From assembly GCA_964030785.1 (NCBI GenBank), contig OZ034968.1, positions 24,325,186 through 24,389,185 of the forward strand: 64,000 nt of DNA, read 5' to 3'. Of the stretch, positions 42,292 to 53,883 are shown piece by piece. Within the stretch, counting starts at the first letter, position 1. Each line of letters starts with the position of its first letter. The stretch is from Siderastrea siderea (lineage: Eukaryota > Cnidaria > Anthozoa > Scleractinia > Rhizangiidae). The notes under the pieces are model-generated. The model was not told where the DNA came from. It made no database searches and saw nothing but the letters and a program-made list of their open reading frames with translations. The position numbers and the translations under genes are program-made.

Positions 42292-44040
42292 GTGTTAACA
42301 GACTATTTAGTGACAGGGTTCCCACAGTCAGGGAAAAGCAAAGGGAAAGCAGTTATCTTTCAAGGTCAGGGAAATCTCAGGGTATTTTCCATCACGTCAG
42401 AGAAATTCTAAATTCTTTGATTTTGTGAAAAGTCAGGGAACTTTATTTTCAGTTAACCAGATATATATTTCTAGATATGGGAAGGCCTATAGTTGTAGAA
42501 ATTGTCTATTAGTGATTTGGTTTTTATGATTTCATACCATAGAAGCCATCATAATGGTCATCCTTTGTTGTCAGGGAGAAGTCTGTGAAAAGTCAGGAAT
42601 TGATTTTGTCCTGATGGGTAGTAACCTGGGTAACTAAACTAAGAATGTTTGTTTTACTGGTTGATCACTGTTTGATCTTTTCAACATGAGAAAAATTCGA
42701 ATTTTGTTAAAATGCTTTGTCTGTAAATATTAACATTGTCTATCAAAATTCCCAATTTTTTTATTTGGAAATACTTCAGTGAAATAAAAAGAAATAAATA
42801 CATCAGAAATTTCATTCTCAGGAGACAGGACTGAGAAAGAATTGAAGTCTTTATAATTATGATATATGTGCACAACATTATGATTCATCAAGTGTACCAA
42901 ATCTACAACCATCATATCATGGAACAAAGGTAAATAAAGGTTGTCACTTGTAATAATTATTTTCAGCATTAAAATACATGAGAAACAGAGATTTTTTGAC
43001 CTTTTCTTGTGTGAATGGGAGTATTTTGTTACTGTGCAAATCCAGGAGCACTAGAATTATTTCTGGAATATTCTTTTGTTGTGAGGTAAAAGCCAGTGAG
43101 ATGCTAGATAAAAAACCACAACCTGTAGCAATAATTAGGTTTGTGGCTTGCAGTTTTTCTTGTGGTTTGATCTCCCATCTGATTGGTCATGTGTTCATGG
43201 TTGTTAGATTCGCAAAGTAAAACTTAAATTTTTACCCCCACTTCATTACCCAATATCAAATCAAAGTGTTCACGGTTTTTGGTTTCGAACATTAAAACAA
43301 ATTTTTTCCCCTACTTCATCAGCCAATACTACAAAATGCAGGCTATAGCCCCCATATCATTCTTATAAGGCTACTGACCCACCAGTTATGTTCCCTGCCA
43401 TAAATAAGCATACTACAGACCTCCCTAAAATGTTCATTGTGAAAACATTTTCCACTTGCCAACAAAACAACCTTTTCAAAGTTGTGCATGCCCCGGACCT
43501 ATAAGCTGCACTTTACAGTATAATGATAGCCCAGAATATTTACAAATAAGTTTACTGGTAGTCAAGAAAAAACTTGTAGGTTGAAAAAGTACTTTGCTTT
43601 AACACTAACTACTCTCCAACTGTTTCCAGACTTATCCAGTTGACATGTTACATTGGGTGTGTGGGGGGAAGGGGGGGGGGGGGGGAGAGAAGGGAGGCAT
43701 TTTTTAGGTTTTTTTTCAATAAAATCTGGTAATGACAATTAGGCCTTCAATCCCCATTTCCAATAGAATGGAAACACCAATGAGAATGTTTCCTTACTTG
43801 TCACAGCCTACAAGCAAACTCTCTCGGATTAGTGGGGGTAAGAGAGCTTGCTGGCAGGCTATAGTGATCACTCACATACTTCTTATTAGCCATATGTATC
43901 ATAATACATTGATATTTCAAAGCGAATTCACTGTCACCGATGGGCCTTAAAAGAGCAACACGACAGAATCTTTTTAGAATCTTGGGAAAATACTAATTTT
44001 GTGAGGAAATAAGCGCAAAATGCACTTTGTTTCAATGCAC
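42292..44040. other. Gene-free stretch with gtcaggg repeats and a G run
   Basis: 42315-42600 repeats GTCAGGGAAA-like words, a degenerate dispersed repeat common in coral DNA. A 15-base G run lies at 43671-43685. Near 43230 and 43305 a degenerate ttttaccccyacttcat word is duplicated. No exon. Confidence 0.45.
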
Positions 44041-45163
44041 CTATGAACGGCGAAAGCCCATGTAATTGCCATCCGGAGCTGGATAAGCTTGCCTAATGGT
44101 TGTAACTACACAAGACGGCAAAATTTTTCGATTCCCCCTTCCAAGTTTTCCATATTTCCACAACGTGTACTGCCGGTATGCGGCCTTCCGGTAACTTTGA
44201 GTGGAGTAATCAGGCTCATCTGCACGGATGTCACACCTGGCTCTTATTGCCAACTGCAAAACTTCCCGATCTAAACAGGTGGTGTTGAACATTACATAGG
44301 AAGTGACACAGGTTCTTTTCTGGCAGCAAACATTTTCCTGCTCGTCCTGCATCCTCCGGCACACTCCACAAATACACCATGGTTCTGCGTCGTTTTCCGG
44401 TTCTGGCGGCTCCGACTCTGGATCATTTGCTCCTGTTAGTAGATCTCTGGCGTATTCTACACTGCCACGACCTTGGCTCAGTACCCTGATGAAAAGGGTT
44501 TCCTTTTCAACCTCTGATAGCTTCTTCACAAACTCCTACCGTATAAGACAGGAACGGAGAGACTTCAGCTACAAACAATTTGTCAGCAAGTGCCAATTTT
44601 TCTCACTTGCTTGCGATAATTTGTACTAAACTTATGTTTACCTTTATTTCATTCTCGGACTCTTCTACAGCTCTTCGGTGGCGTGCATATGCGCTCGGGT
44701 TGTTGAATACAGGCTGGACTTCAACGGCCCTATTTTTGCAGGCAGCTTTGCTCGTTCCACACTGACAACTCGACGTGCATTTGGAGTCGGCATTCCGACA
44801 CGGGCAGCCTGTCGACCTCGCACTCTTCTTTCGGCTACATGTGTTTTTGCAGCGGCAGACCTACAATGTCAGAACCAGTCTCGTTTTAGTTTTAAAAATA
44901 AACATCGGAAGAAATGCACATTCTTATTTTGAAGCGGATAAATGTAAAGCTGGGATGATTTCTTACCACACGAGCGACAACAGCGCTGCTTGGTCCGGCG
45001 ACTGAATCACGGCGAGCCGTGGTTCGATTCGGCTCACGTTCACTGGCGATCCGTAAGCATTTACAGCAGGACGTTCTGCGTATTCATCTCCACTTAAATT
45101 GTCGCCAGTGATATTTAGAGCTTCTTCGCTATAGCTCACTTCCAGTTGCATCCTTTCCGCCAT
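44041..45163 (-). CDS. P2X7-type cytoplasmic domain protein with Cys-rich exon
   Basis: Exon 3 (44535-44041, acceptor tacggtag) encodes the zinc-binding fold seen at the P2X7 C-terminus: WCICGVCRRMQDEQENVCC, FNTTCLDREVLQLA, YRKAAYRQYTLWKYGKLGRG and PSCVVTTIRQAYP. Exon 2 (44860-44642) is in phase 0 at both ends and gives a CxCxxxC...CxC...CxxxCxC cluster, then NPSAYARHRRAVEE. Exon 1 begins at the ATG 45163 (MAERMQLEVSYSEEALN). Its strongest donor (44966, gtaaga) leaves phase 2, which does not fit exon 2; a weaker in-phase donor (gtgagc at 45037) does. No channel or transmembrane segments, so this is a free soluble module, known as a multicopy family in corals. The ATG sits at the edge of a transposon target duplication. 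Confidence 0.75.
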
Positions 45164-45164
45164 A
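45154..45164. repeat. Target-site duplication, left copy (contains the ATG)
   Basis: TTTCCGCCATA here and at 46482-46492 are identical and flank the inserted element. On the minus strand this reads TATGGCGGAAA, including the start codon of the P2X7-type gene. Confidence 0.85.
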
Positions 45165-46481
45165 ACCTGCGATCAGGCTCTATTTTTGTTTCGCTCGGTG
45201 AAACATTCAGGCGGGACGGGCGAAACGAAAAATAGAGCCTGATACAATTCTTCTACGGAACGTCTGCCGCCCACTTTTTTTGATTGATTGACGTTTAACA
45301 AAACAGCCAATCAAAATTTCTTCTGCTTGCACGATCCTCGGTATGCAAATTTCCCATAACAGCAATTCGCAGAAAGTCACGTAAATGTCGGCAAAATAAG
45401 AAAATCATAGGCTACGATATATCTTCTAGGCACAAGTACTCAAATTTACACGATTGCTAACTTGAAGGTTCCGGTATTGTACATGGTTGCTCTGTCTGAG
45501 CTGAAACTGAATGAAAATTCAAAACGCGACGAGGTTGTCATGTACCAAAATATGCTGCATGCTTGAATCATTTCCCATTTCAGGTGGTATCCGGAAATAT
45601 TCTCTTCCCATTTGTCACCGATTTTCTGCGTAAAAAACCTTGGGCAATTGAGAGAAATACCTTCAGTTTCATTCTTTAGAATAAAGATATAAATAAAACC
45701 GTTTATAAGCAAAGGAGCATTTTGTAATTTAATTCGAGAAGTGATAAATATTTGAAATTAGCAGCGAATTTTATCTCTAAGCAGCAGCGAATTTTAAAAC
45801 GAAGAACATTTATTATAAGACTAGTCAGATCCTTTGAGGTCAATGTCAGAGATCAATAAAACGACATAAGTATTAAACAATGAATGAATAAACTGAAAAT
45901 CGTTATTGCGACTTGATTGCGGTTCTCGCCAAACATCAGTTTACCGTTAAGTTTACCGAATTATCGGTTGACTTGTTGATCATTCTTGGCGAAAGATACT
46001 TGCTCGTCTGCTGTTTGTTTTGTTTCGTAAAACGCGGAAACAGCCACTACTCTGTTCATGTTCTCAATACTAGTTGAAAGCCGTCAAATGAAAATTCCGC
46101 GACACGATGCGATAAAACGGAATGCATACTTCACTGTTGCTGTACTTCTCTGCTCCAGGTGAGAGACAGCTTGCGTCAAACCGAACGCCATTCTCAGGAG
46201 AGAAAGAAATGGTAACAATTCTCCTACAACGACGAGAATTTATTAGAGCAACACATTTTACTTCGGCAGACTTGTTCCTTGGTTGTTCCTTGGCGATGGC
46301 GGTCGGATCGAAATTTCTTCCGTTGACAGCTCTATTGTTAAAGGGCCAATCAGATTGCGAGATTCCCGCGGCCAAAATTTGGCCGCCGACACGAACTCTT
46401 GTGTATCAGGCCCTATTTTAGCGAGCGACCAACATAAGAGAATATGAGAGCGATGCTAAAATTCGGCCTGATCGCAGGTTA
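45165..46481. mobile_element. 1.3-kb element with 10-11 bp duplication, MULE-like
   Basis: The tips ACCTGCGATCAGGC (45165 on) and GCCTGATCGCAGGT (to about 46480) are inverted. Each tip is itself a hairpin: tcaggctctatttttgtttc faces its complement at 45217-45239, and tcaggccctattttagc faces gctaaaattcggcctga at 46455-46471. The duplication length suggests Mutator-like mobilisation. Internal ORFs (for example 46122-46421) have no transposase motif. Confidence 0.85.
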
Positions 46482-46645
46482 TTTCCGCCATATCGATGAG
46501 AAGAATCTCGCGCGCTGAAGGACAATGAAAGCTATACCCAAATATGGGAAGAATACAACGGTGTCCCGGATGATAACAATAATAGAAGCGCGCGTTGCAA
46601 ACTGGGTGGGTCAGATTCTTTCAGGTGACAGACATACTACTAAAC

Positions 46646-46921
46646 TTTAGTATCAATCTACTAGCGTTCTATCACTAATGCTGTTCTCTGATTGGCTACG
46701 CTACTCACTATCTATTCTGTTGTAGATAAGTAGATAGTGAGTAGAGTGTTTTCCGCGCGCGATGTGACCTATTTATATCATTTTTAAAATAAAAACATGT
46801 AGTGTCTGCTGTTAAGTCTTGAACGTCTAGTAGATTTATACTAAAACAATTAGATTATTCGCTCTCGATTTCTCATCAACTATCACGCGATAGAAATCTC
46901 GAGCTCATAATCTAATTGTTA
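46646..46921. mobile_element. MITE pair, copy 2
   Basis: Collinear with 35659-35915 at high identity: TCAATCTACTAGCGTTC faces GAACGTCTAGTAGATTTATA, followed by the ttagattattcgctctcgat palindrome. It differs by a short insertion (gtagata duplication) in the centre. Confidence 0.8.
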
Positions 46922-47960
46922 AATAGTTTGGGTTCAAAAATAAACTGCCGCACTTTCGAGAAAATTGCCCAAATTCTGCTAACATCCGATACGCGTGAAG
47001 TGGTAATATTTGGAATCAGGCCAAAGTTGTCTAATTAGATTGTAGATATAAGCTATCGCCAAAAATACATATAATTCATACAAATTAAGAAAGCCGATGC
47101 GACGAAAGTGAAATTAGCCGCGAATGTTGACCTAGATTTCCCTTTTCAGTGTCAAAATAATGCAAAACTGGGAGGGGGAGGAGGGGGGGGGGGGGCAAAA
47201 CGTTGAGGAATTTACTTTATTTCAGTAAGAATACCACCATTCATTATTTTTAATATCAGGAGGGAATCGGCCGACCGCGATCCGTGGCCCCTGCCCGGTC
47301 CTTACTGAGAATTGTAATCACTAAAGAAAGCCGTCAAATTCTTTGGGAAGATCAACTTACGTACTCTCGCCCCCCCCCCTATGTGTAAGATGTTTTGGTA
47401 TGTGCCGCGGTGAAAGGTATGGTTTTTATCTGGTATGGGGTATAGAAATCAGAGCGTTTTGGTCTAGAATAGGGTATCAGATATAGGGAAACTAGGGATA
47501 GGCACTGGAAGAGACTGGGATAAGATAGGGTAGTGATTTTTGGTGTCTAGTCTAGAATAGGGCTGCCCATTGTGTCCTAATAGTTTGAAATAAGGTAAGG
47601 GTCTCAGACGCCACGCGCAAAAAATTACAGAGAACCCGTTGTGTCGACTGAAAAGATCATCAAGATCGTATAGAACCTTTGATTTACAACAGGTTTCGAA
47701 GTGTAATTTGAGGTTACAATTGTACACAAACACTTCCGGACCCTTTCCCACATTTATGTAAATTTTTTTCTACCAAAAACTCTCATGACAACACCATTAA
47801 ATTGTCTTAACATTCTTCTAATGCAGCTGACATACAAACTTTAAAAAATTAACTAGGTTACACATTTTTATGTTCTTTCTAAGTTGCTACAGAAAGGCTT
47901 TGCTTCTAAGGAGAGTCCCAACGCGGACTGCTGCACACACCGGAGATTTTCATCTTCATC
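46922..47960. other. Gene-free stretch with a G run and GGGTAT-rich repeat
   Basis: A G run lies at 47183-47195. 47395-47590 is a degenerate repeat of gggtat/tagaatagggt words beginning ggtatgtgccgcggtg; the same family recurs at 58607-58835. No exon. Confidence 0.5.
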
Positions 47961-50900
47961 TTAACGGAACAAGGCCATAAAGGCGCATGCCACCATCAGG
48001 GTAACGCTGACAGCGGCAACTGTGCCACTGTTGCACTCGTCTGTATCACAGCAAGACAGCTCGCATGTCGCCCCTTTGATTTTCTTGCATTGCTTAAACA
48101 CGTCATTGCCATCTTCGCACCCCGATTTGGTGTAACAGGATTTGGCGTACGATTTAGTCTTGATGCCACCAGCGTCAAAATCGAGAGACATTGAAGCGCA
48201 GGTGTTAAAGTTGGAAGGACAGTCGGCTGACTTCATTTTGCTCTTGCAGTCTGACATACTATCTGAACTTGTGCAAACGTAGCACTTCAGCGCAACCGCT
48301 GCAAGAGATAAAACTTGTTCTAAAACATGTTCTAACAATTTCCCCTTGGTGATCACAGAAGATTTTGACAAACAGCTAATAGAAAGATTAGTGACCAAAA
48401 AGAGTTACGTGACGTTTCGAGGACTCCATATTGTATTTTTCAAATGTAAAATGCACAGTGGGTTGACAGCTGACGTATACAAAATGAAAGTGTGAAAACG
48501 TGAATGATATACTGGAAAATTTTAGTGTTCATTACTAAACAAATAAGACATTGAAATTAAACACCAAGGCTTACTCCATTAGCGCAAAAACTACCATTAT
48601 TTTACCATAATAATAAATAAACAGCTCAACATGAAAGTACGTTGTTCTGAAGCTTTTGCTCATATGGTCATAGTTGACAAAAAACAGAACTACAGTCTGG
48701 AAGGGAACTGCTCAACGAGTTAATTACGCGTATCCTTTTTAAAAATCTTTTGTTAAGGAGACAAAGAGAAAACGCACACCGCGCGGGCACGTCAATAGCT
48801 TGTTATCAGATTAGTTGATAAAAGTACGCAAGGCCTTGCACGTGTCGGTGAATAGAACCTATCTGCGCGCGGAAAGAGCCTCTGAGCGGTTGCAATTAAC
48901 AAGCTTTAGTATGACCATCGAACAAATAAACGTTCTAAGAAAATGCAATTTATTTCGAGGACACACAATACTTTATGCTTGACTGAAAACAAGAGTAAAT
49001 GTAACACCTTAGGTAAACAACATTGTCACTGGCAGCTGATGAGCTTGCACACGTCGTATCGATGAATAGACAGTTTTATCTGATCTTTGCTTATTATTGT
49101 GTAATGCAATCACGTTCGCACGCCAAATACTATGTTTTTAAGGACGGTGGCCCCTAATAGGAAGGTTTCTTTTCCTGTTTGTGGCCATGTGGGTTTTGTT
49201 ACTCGTACCTAGGGCTGTTAAAATCCAGAAAGAAAATGGGGAGTCACCGTGCATTTTTCAGAGATAACTAGGCCCAAATATGGTAAAAAAGTGCTGATTG
49301 AGCATTTTTTAAAAATTAGGAAAAAAAAAACCTTTTAAAATAAAAGATAGCCATTATTTGACTTAAGTAGGAGATGAAGATGTCTAAACTGATAGGCGCT
49401 TTGTAATGAATAACAAAGATACAATTCTCAACATGCTGCCGAATTCTATATGCGAGTTTCCTGTTCTTGGCGGGCCATTATTTGACCCAGTAAATTGGAA
49501 CGTTTTGTAAAATAACTTTTGACGGACGGTTTTTCTTCTGAAAAAAAGTATTTCACAATACCTAACAGTTGTCCTGCTTTTGATTGATTACATAAAAACT
49601 AGGGGTAACCGTGCATTTTAAAAAGTTAACTTCACTTTTTCCTAACTCACGCACGACATGTTTTCCATCAGTGGCGATTTTCTTGACGCTCTCCTCCCCG
49701 GTGGGGAATAAAATGCAAGTCGAAGTGATGGATGCTGGGAATCGAAGATGGCGGAGGGGACTCATGGTGAAAGGATGCAGCAAAGCAAAATCCTCGTAAA
49801 ACGTCGATTGATTTTATCTCTGCCAACTGTATGGGGATTTTACAATTGCCTTATCAAAGAACATACTAATAACGGAGTGCCGTTAGGCGATTTCATTGTT
49901 CAATGAATGTTGTGCACCGAGAATCTTGATTGTTGTTTACATGCTTGGAAGTTCTAGAAGGCTACTGCAAATTGTCAGTGGGGTCAGACCAAGCCTGTAA
50001 TATATATAGCTAGGCTAGCTAGCCTAACCCCGGAGCTCCCATAAATAAGCTGGTGTTCGTTTCTCAAAAAACCCGAAAACTCTTCGGGCCCAAAAATTTT
50101 GCGGGGCTAGTTTCGGGCGCGATGTTTATTCGATAGTGTTTGCACAGCGCCGCAAATTCTTGCAACATTTTCCCGCGAATTGCTCCACAACAATCCGAAC
50201 TCGAAAGTCACACTACTGTTGTTATTAATTTTGTTCGAGCTTCAAACTGTCTGCATGAAATATTTTCTTCTTCTTGCGCCGTGTTCCTTGGTTTTTACAA
50301 TGTTTCAATATCCTGTCATTTAACTGTCAAGGCGTGTCAAATCATCTCAGACTTTTTGGCTGTTTGTTTGAATGAACTGGAAACGTCGCTTATCTACAGC
50401 AGCTAAATATAACTTATTATTTTGGGTTTTCATCAAGTTCGGATCTTGACAAATAACACGAAATGCAACTAAATCGGAATCTGTAGCTCTGAAGCGAACT
50501 AACCCAGCTGTAATCGAAAGCTGAAATTTCTTGTCAAGTTTTCGATTTGTTCCTTCTCATTCGGCTAGATCGCTTAGTGGAGTTATCAAACTCGGCTACT
50601 CGTCTACTTCAGCAGGTCAACCCGATTTCATTCCATCGGTTGCTGCAGTTTATAACAGCTATCGACATTTTTCCAGACCGACAGGAGGTAGGTTTTCTTT
50701 TAATATTTCATAGACTATCGGGCGGATCAGTTAGGTGCTGTTTTTGTTTTTCTTTCAAGAAGTTGCTTCACAATTTGTTTACGCTTTTGACTCTTTCTAA
50801 TCTCTTACGAACAAATTACAAATGGAAAGATTTTTCATCAGATGTAAGCCGTAGATACGTTTCCTTTCCCTCTGCTAAGAAAATGCCACACGTGGAAATG

Positions 50901-53883
50901 ACAACATGTTAGTACCTTAAAAATAGGAGTGATTATTTCACGGGTCATCAGATACTTGCAAACTTTTTAAAAAACTTTACTAGTACTAGTAAATAAATTT
51001 TTGGTGAAAAACTTTACCAGTGAAAATAAAAATTACATAAATGTAAAAAAAAAACATATAAAATCTGAAATACAATACTGCTCAAGTGTCTGAAACTTTC
51101 GGTTTTCGCGTTAGGTGAGACACAGTTTCAATCTAAACAAGTAGTTTGCTTCAACTTTGTCCCCTAGACAGTGTCTTTTTACGACTTTCATTTTAAAACA
51201 CTGTTTTAAAAGCATTCTAAAAGAGAGAGAGGAAGGCCATGCCAGCATAAGACTTCGTACTTTTCTACTAATTGTTCTGCGTTTTTATCCTGATCACGCT
51301 TAACACTCATACATTGGAGTGCATTTGTGGTTTGTAAAGATTCTTCTCAACTCATTGGCCGCTAAAATACAGTACATTTCAGTCGTTATTCGCCAAAAGA
51401 TGAAAAACGACAATGGGAAAACATAAAGGCAAAAACAGAATGCGGACCGCTGAGGAAACAGTAAAGTTGACCTATTTTTCTTCAAAAACAAGACTTCAAC
51501 ACAACTTTCACAGGCAGCTCTTCTTCCAGCATTCTTTGGAAAGCTAATTAACTTCAAGGAGAGTACTCGTGAAACTACAGTTGCTCTAATAATGCCATTT
51601 TAACTTGCTGCCGGTAGCAACTTCACAGATCTAGATTTGTCAATGTAAAAACGAATTTCTTACTGATTCGCATGCATCCTGTTGGCTGTTAAGTTCTGTC
51701 AACCATCAAACAACTTTGCTAAAATAAATAGTATTGCCACCGGCGGCATCTGGCAGTTTACCGGCCAAAATTACCCAAAAAAGGTTTTGGAAGCTTCCAA
51801 GCACATGTAAATTATGGAGGAAAATGGCACAAGTTTTTAGCCTGCGAAGTGTTATTCGGCAAAGAGATTTAACTCGCGATCAGTTGCTGTATTATTTTGT
51901 TCCAAAGATTTAAAAAATTACTCGGGAGCAATTTCATTCGATCATTCACTTTAACATCTTAAGAATATCATTTTCAACATAGGAAGTCTCTCAATTAAAC
52001 AATTCTTATAATATGTAAATCCACAATCAAATTGGTAATTTTCTTTACCGTGGAGGTGGAAGCGAAGTACTTGAGAATTTAACCGAAAGGTTGACGCTAT
52101 CGTGGTCTTTTCAGAAGGTCGCTTTCCAGAAAAACAAGTCTGTTCAGCTAACACGCCGAGATCCACTCTTCGTCCACCTTCTCGCCAAGTCAACTTCGTC
52201 CCTCCCGCGCCACTTTCCTTGTTTCACTTGTTGTCGGAAGCCGGTGTCGATGTTTGTTTTTTGTCGTGCAAGCGCTGGCGCTTCGACTGCCCGGATTCTT
52301 TCATTAACCTACCATTTCGTTTTTGGTTTGGCGTTCCCCATTTGCGGGTCAACACTTCCACAGCCGAAGCGAAATACAAAAACAACAACTCAATACACCT
52401 AAAATTTTATTTTCGCACCACTGCACGTACAGGAATCGCGTGATCGCGCGGGATGAACGCGCGATGCGCAGAAAATGTGCGCGTTAGCAATAGGGGCCAC
52501 CGTCCTTAAGGATTGGGGTTGGGTCGTTCGATCCCGTTCGTGATTTCAATGCCGATTTGTGCAAGAACATTGAGACGACAAGTGTTTGTTCAATCGCTTT
52601 CTTTCAGAAATCCGATGTAGTTGTAGTTTTTTATTTGGGGGAGGGGAGGGGGACTTTTTGGGAGAGGGCAGTTTTAAGGGGGAGACAAAGGTTTTTTCGG
52701 GGAGGTGGGTGGGGGGAATAACGTTGTTTGTTTGAAATCTCGCACATTGTAACTTTTTTGGGGGGGGGGGGGAGTAAAGTTTTGGGAGGAAAAGTCCAGA
52801 GTCCAGAGTCCAGAGTCCAGAGTCCAGACTCCACTCCTGCTTTTAGGATATGCCTCGTTTTCCTGCAGGCTACAACCGCGACAACCAAATTAATAGCGAA
52901 AAGCACCTTTCACCAATTTCGCTTTCCACTATCCAGATATTTATATCCGGTTCCGTCGAGGTCTTATCATCTGAATATCGAAATACAGGTTTTTGTGCAA
53001 CCAGGAAAATTTTTACTGAGTGAAAGAATACAGCGAACGTCATCCGAAATCAATCTGTAGTTTCTTCCTGCTTCTCATTCTGTACATTTGAATGATTCAA
53101 GAACTCAGTAACGCTTCCAAAATTGAAAAGCAAAGCGCATATTAACCTGGACAGGGAGCACGAAAGATAAACGTGCCACTTACGTCGTTTTACGAAACCA
53201 GCTACGCAAGTTCGCTTCAATTCTCCGTTTGCACGAGCCTACTTTCTGCTCGGACCTTCTGTTGCCTTAAATTAAGCTTTGGAAGATGGTAATATAAAGG
53301 TAGACTACCAATCAACGGAAGATAAGTATGAAACTAAAAACGGAAAGAAAATTACTGAAGACCACCAATTCAATAACATACAGTTACCGAGTTAATGTTC
53401 ACGTTTCTTGATTTGAAATTTGCCTTGTCCCGGACACGTACGTTCCCCCCTTGTAGCAATTTTCTTACACTGAAGTAAAAACAAATCTAAAGGAAATTAC
53501 GAGCAAGATTGTCAAGATACGATGAGCAACAAGGAAGCATTTCTGTTGCGATAAACTGACCGATCGAGTTGTGGCGCCCCACCCTTTCTTCATCACAACA
53601 ACCGAACAAACACGAGAGCATTTAAAGCTGCAGCGCAGGAGCAACGAAAAGGCAAGTTGTAAAGCTACAAAAAGTACTTTAAAGACGCTATAAAACGAGA
53701 AAATGTCCCGGACTTTGGTACATTGGTAAACTTTTTAACAGGCCTAAGGATACGCAGTTTAACAACTCTTATTAATTCCCTTCACACTTACAGACGCTAC
53801 TCGCGTCTCACAACGTATTGCGCTCAGAATGACTTACCGGCGGAGATGCAAAGAAGAAAAGCGAACACGAACAGGGTCTTCAT
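47961..53883 (-). CDS. GPI-anchored Ly-6/uPAR domain protein, two exons
   Basis: Exon 1 (53883-53838) encodes MKTLFVFAFLLCISA, a signal peptide, and ends at gtaagt in phase 1. Exon 2 (48298-47961, acceptor tcttgcag) starts in phase 1 and supplies the end of the leader, one LU domain (LKCYVC ... CELSCCDTDECN, with the closing Asn) and the hydrophobic tail SGTVAAVSVTLMVACAFMAL that signals GPI attachment. Predicted product about 126 residues, outer face of the plasma membrane, like CD59/Lynx-type proteins; ligand unknown. The joining intron (5.5 kb) contains a complete 3.36-kb TTAA element. Another signal exon could be the true partner, but phase, leader quality and the absence of any other candidate favour this one. 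Confidence 0.75.
49138..52509. mobile_element. 3.36-kb TTAA-flanked element (piggyBac-like ends)
   Basis: TTAA|GGACGGTGGCCCCTA at 49138 on and TAGGGGCCACCGTCC|TTAA to 52509 are exact inverted tips with duplicated TTAA. Sub-terminally (49215-49290) it carries the gggctgttaaaatccagaaa / gcatttttcagagataacta motif shared with the repeats at 27241 and 32575. The interior (about 49300-52480) has only short ORFs, no DDD transposase, so it is non-autonomous with a long unexplained filler. It lies wholly inside an intron. Confidence 0.85.
52510..53837. other. Remainder of the LU-gene intron
   Basis: Contains G-rich stretches (52640-52772) and a CCAGAGT tandem repeat (listed separately). No exon in either orientation. 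Confidence 0.45.
52795..52829. repeat. (AGTCCAG)n minisatellite next to a G run
   Basis: Five 7-bp units, preceded by a 13-base G run at 52760-52772. Confidence 0.9.
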
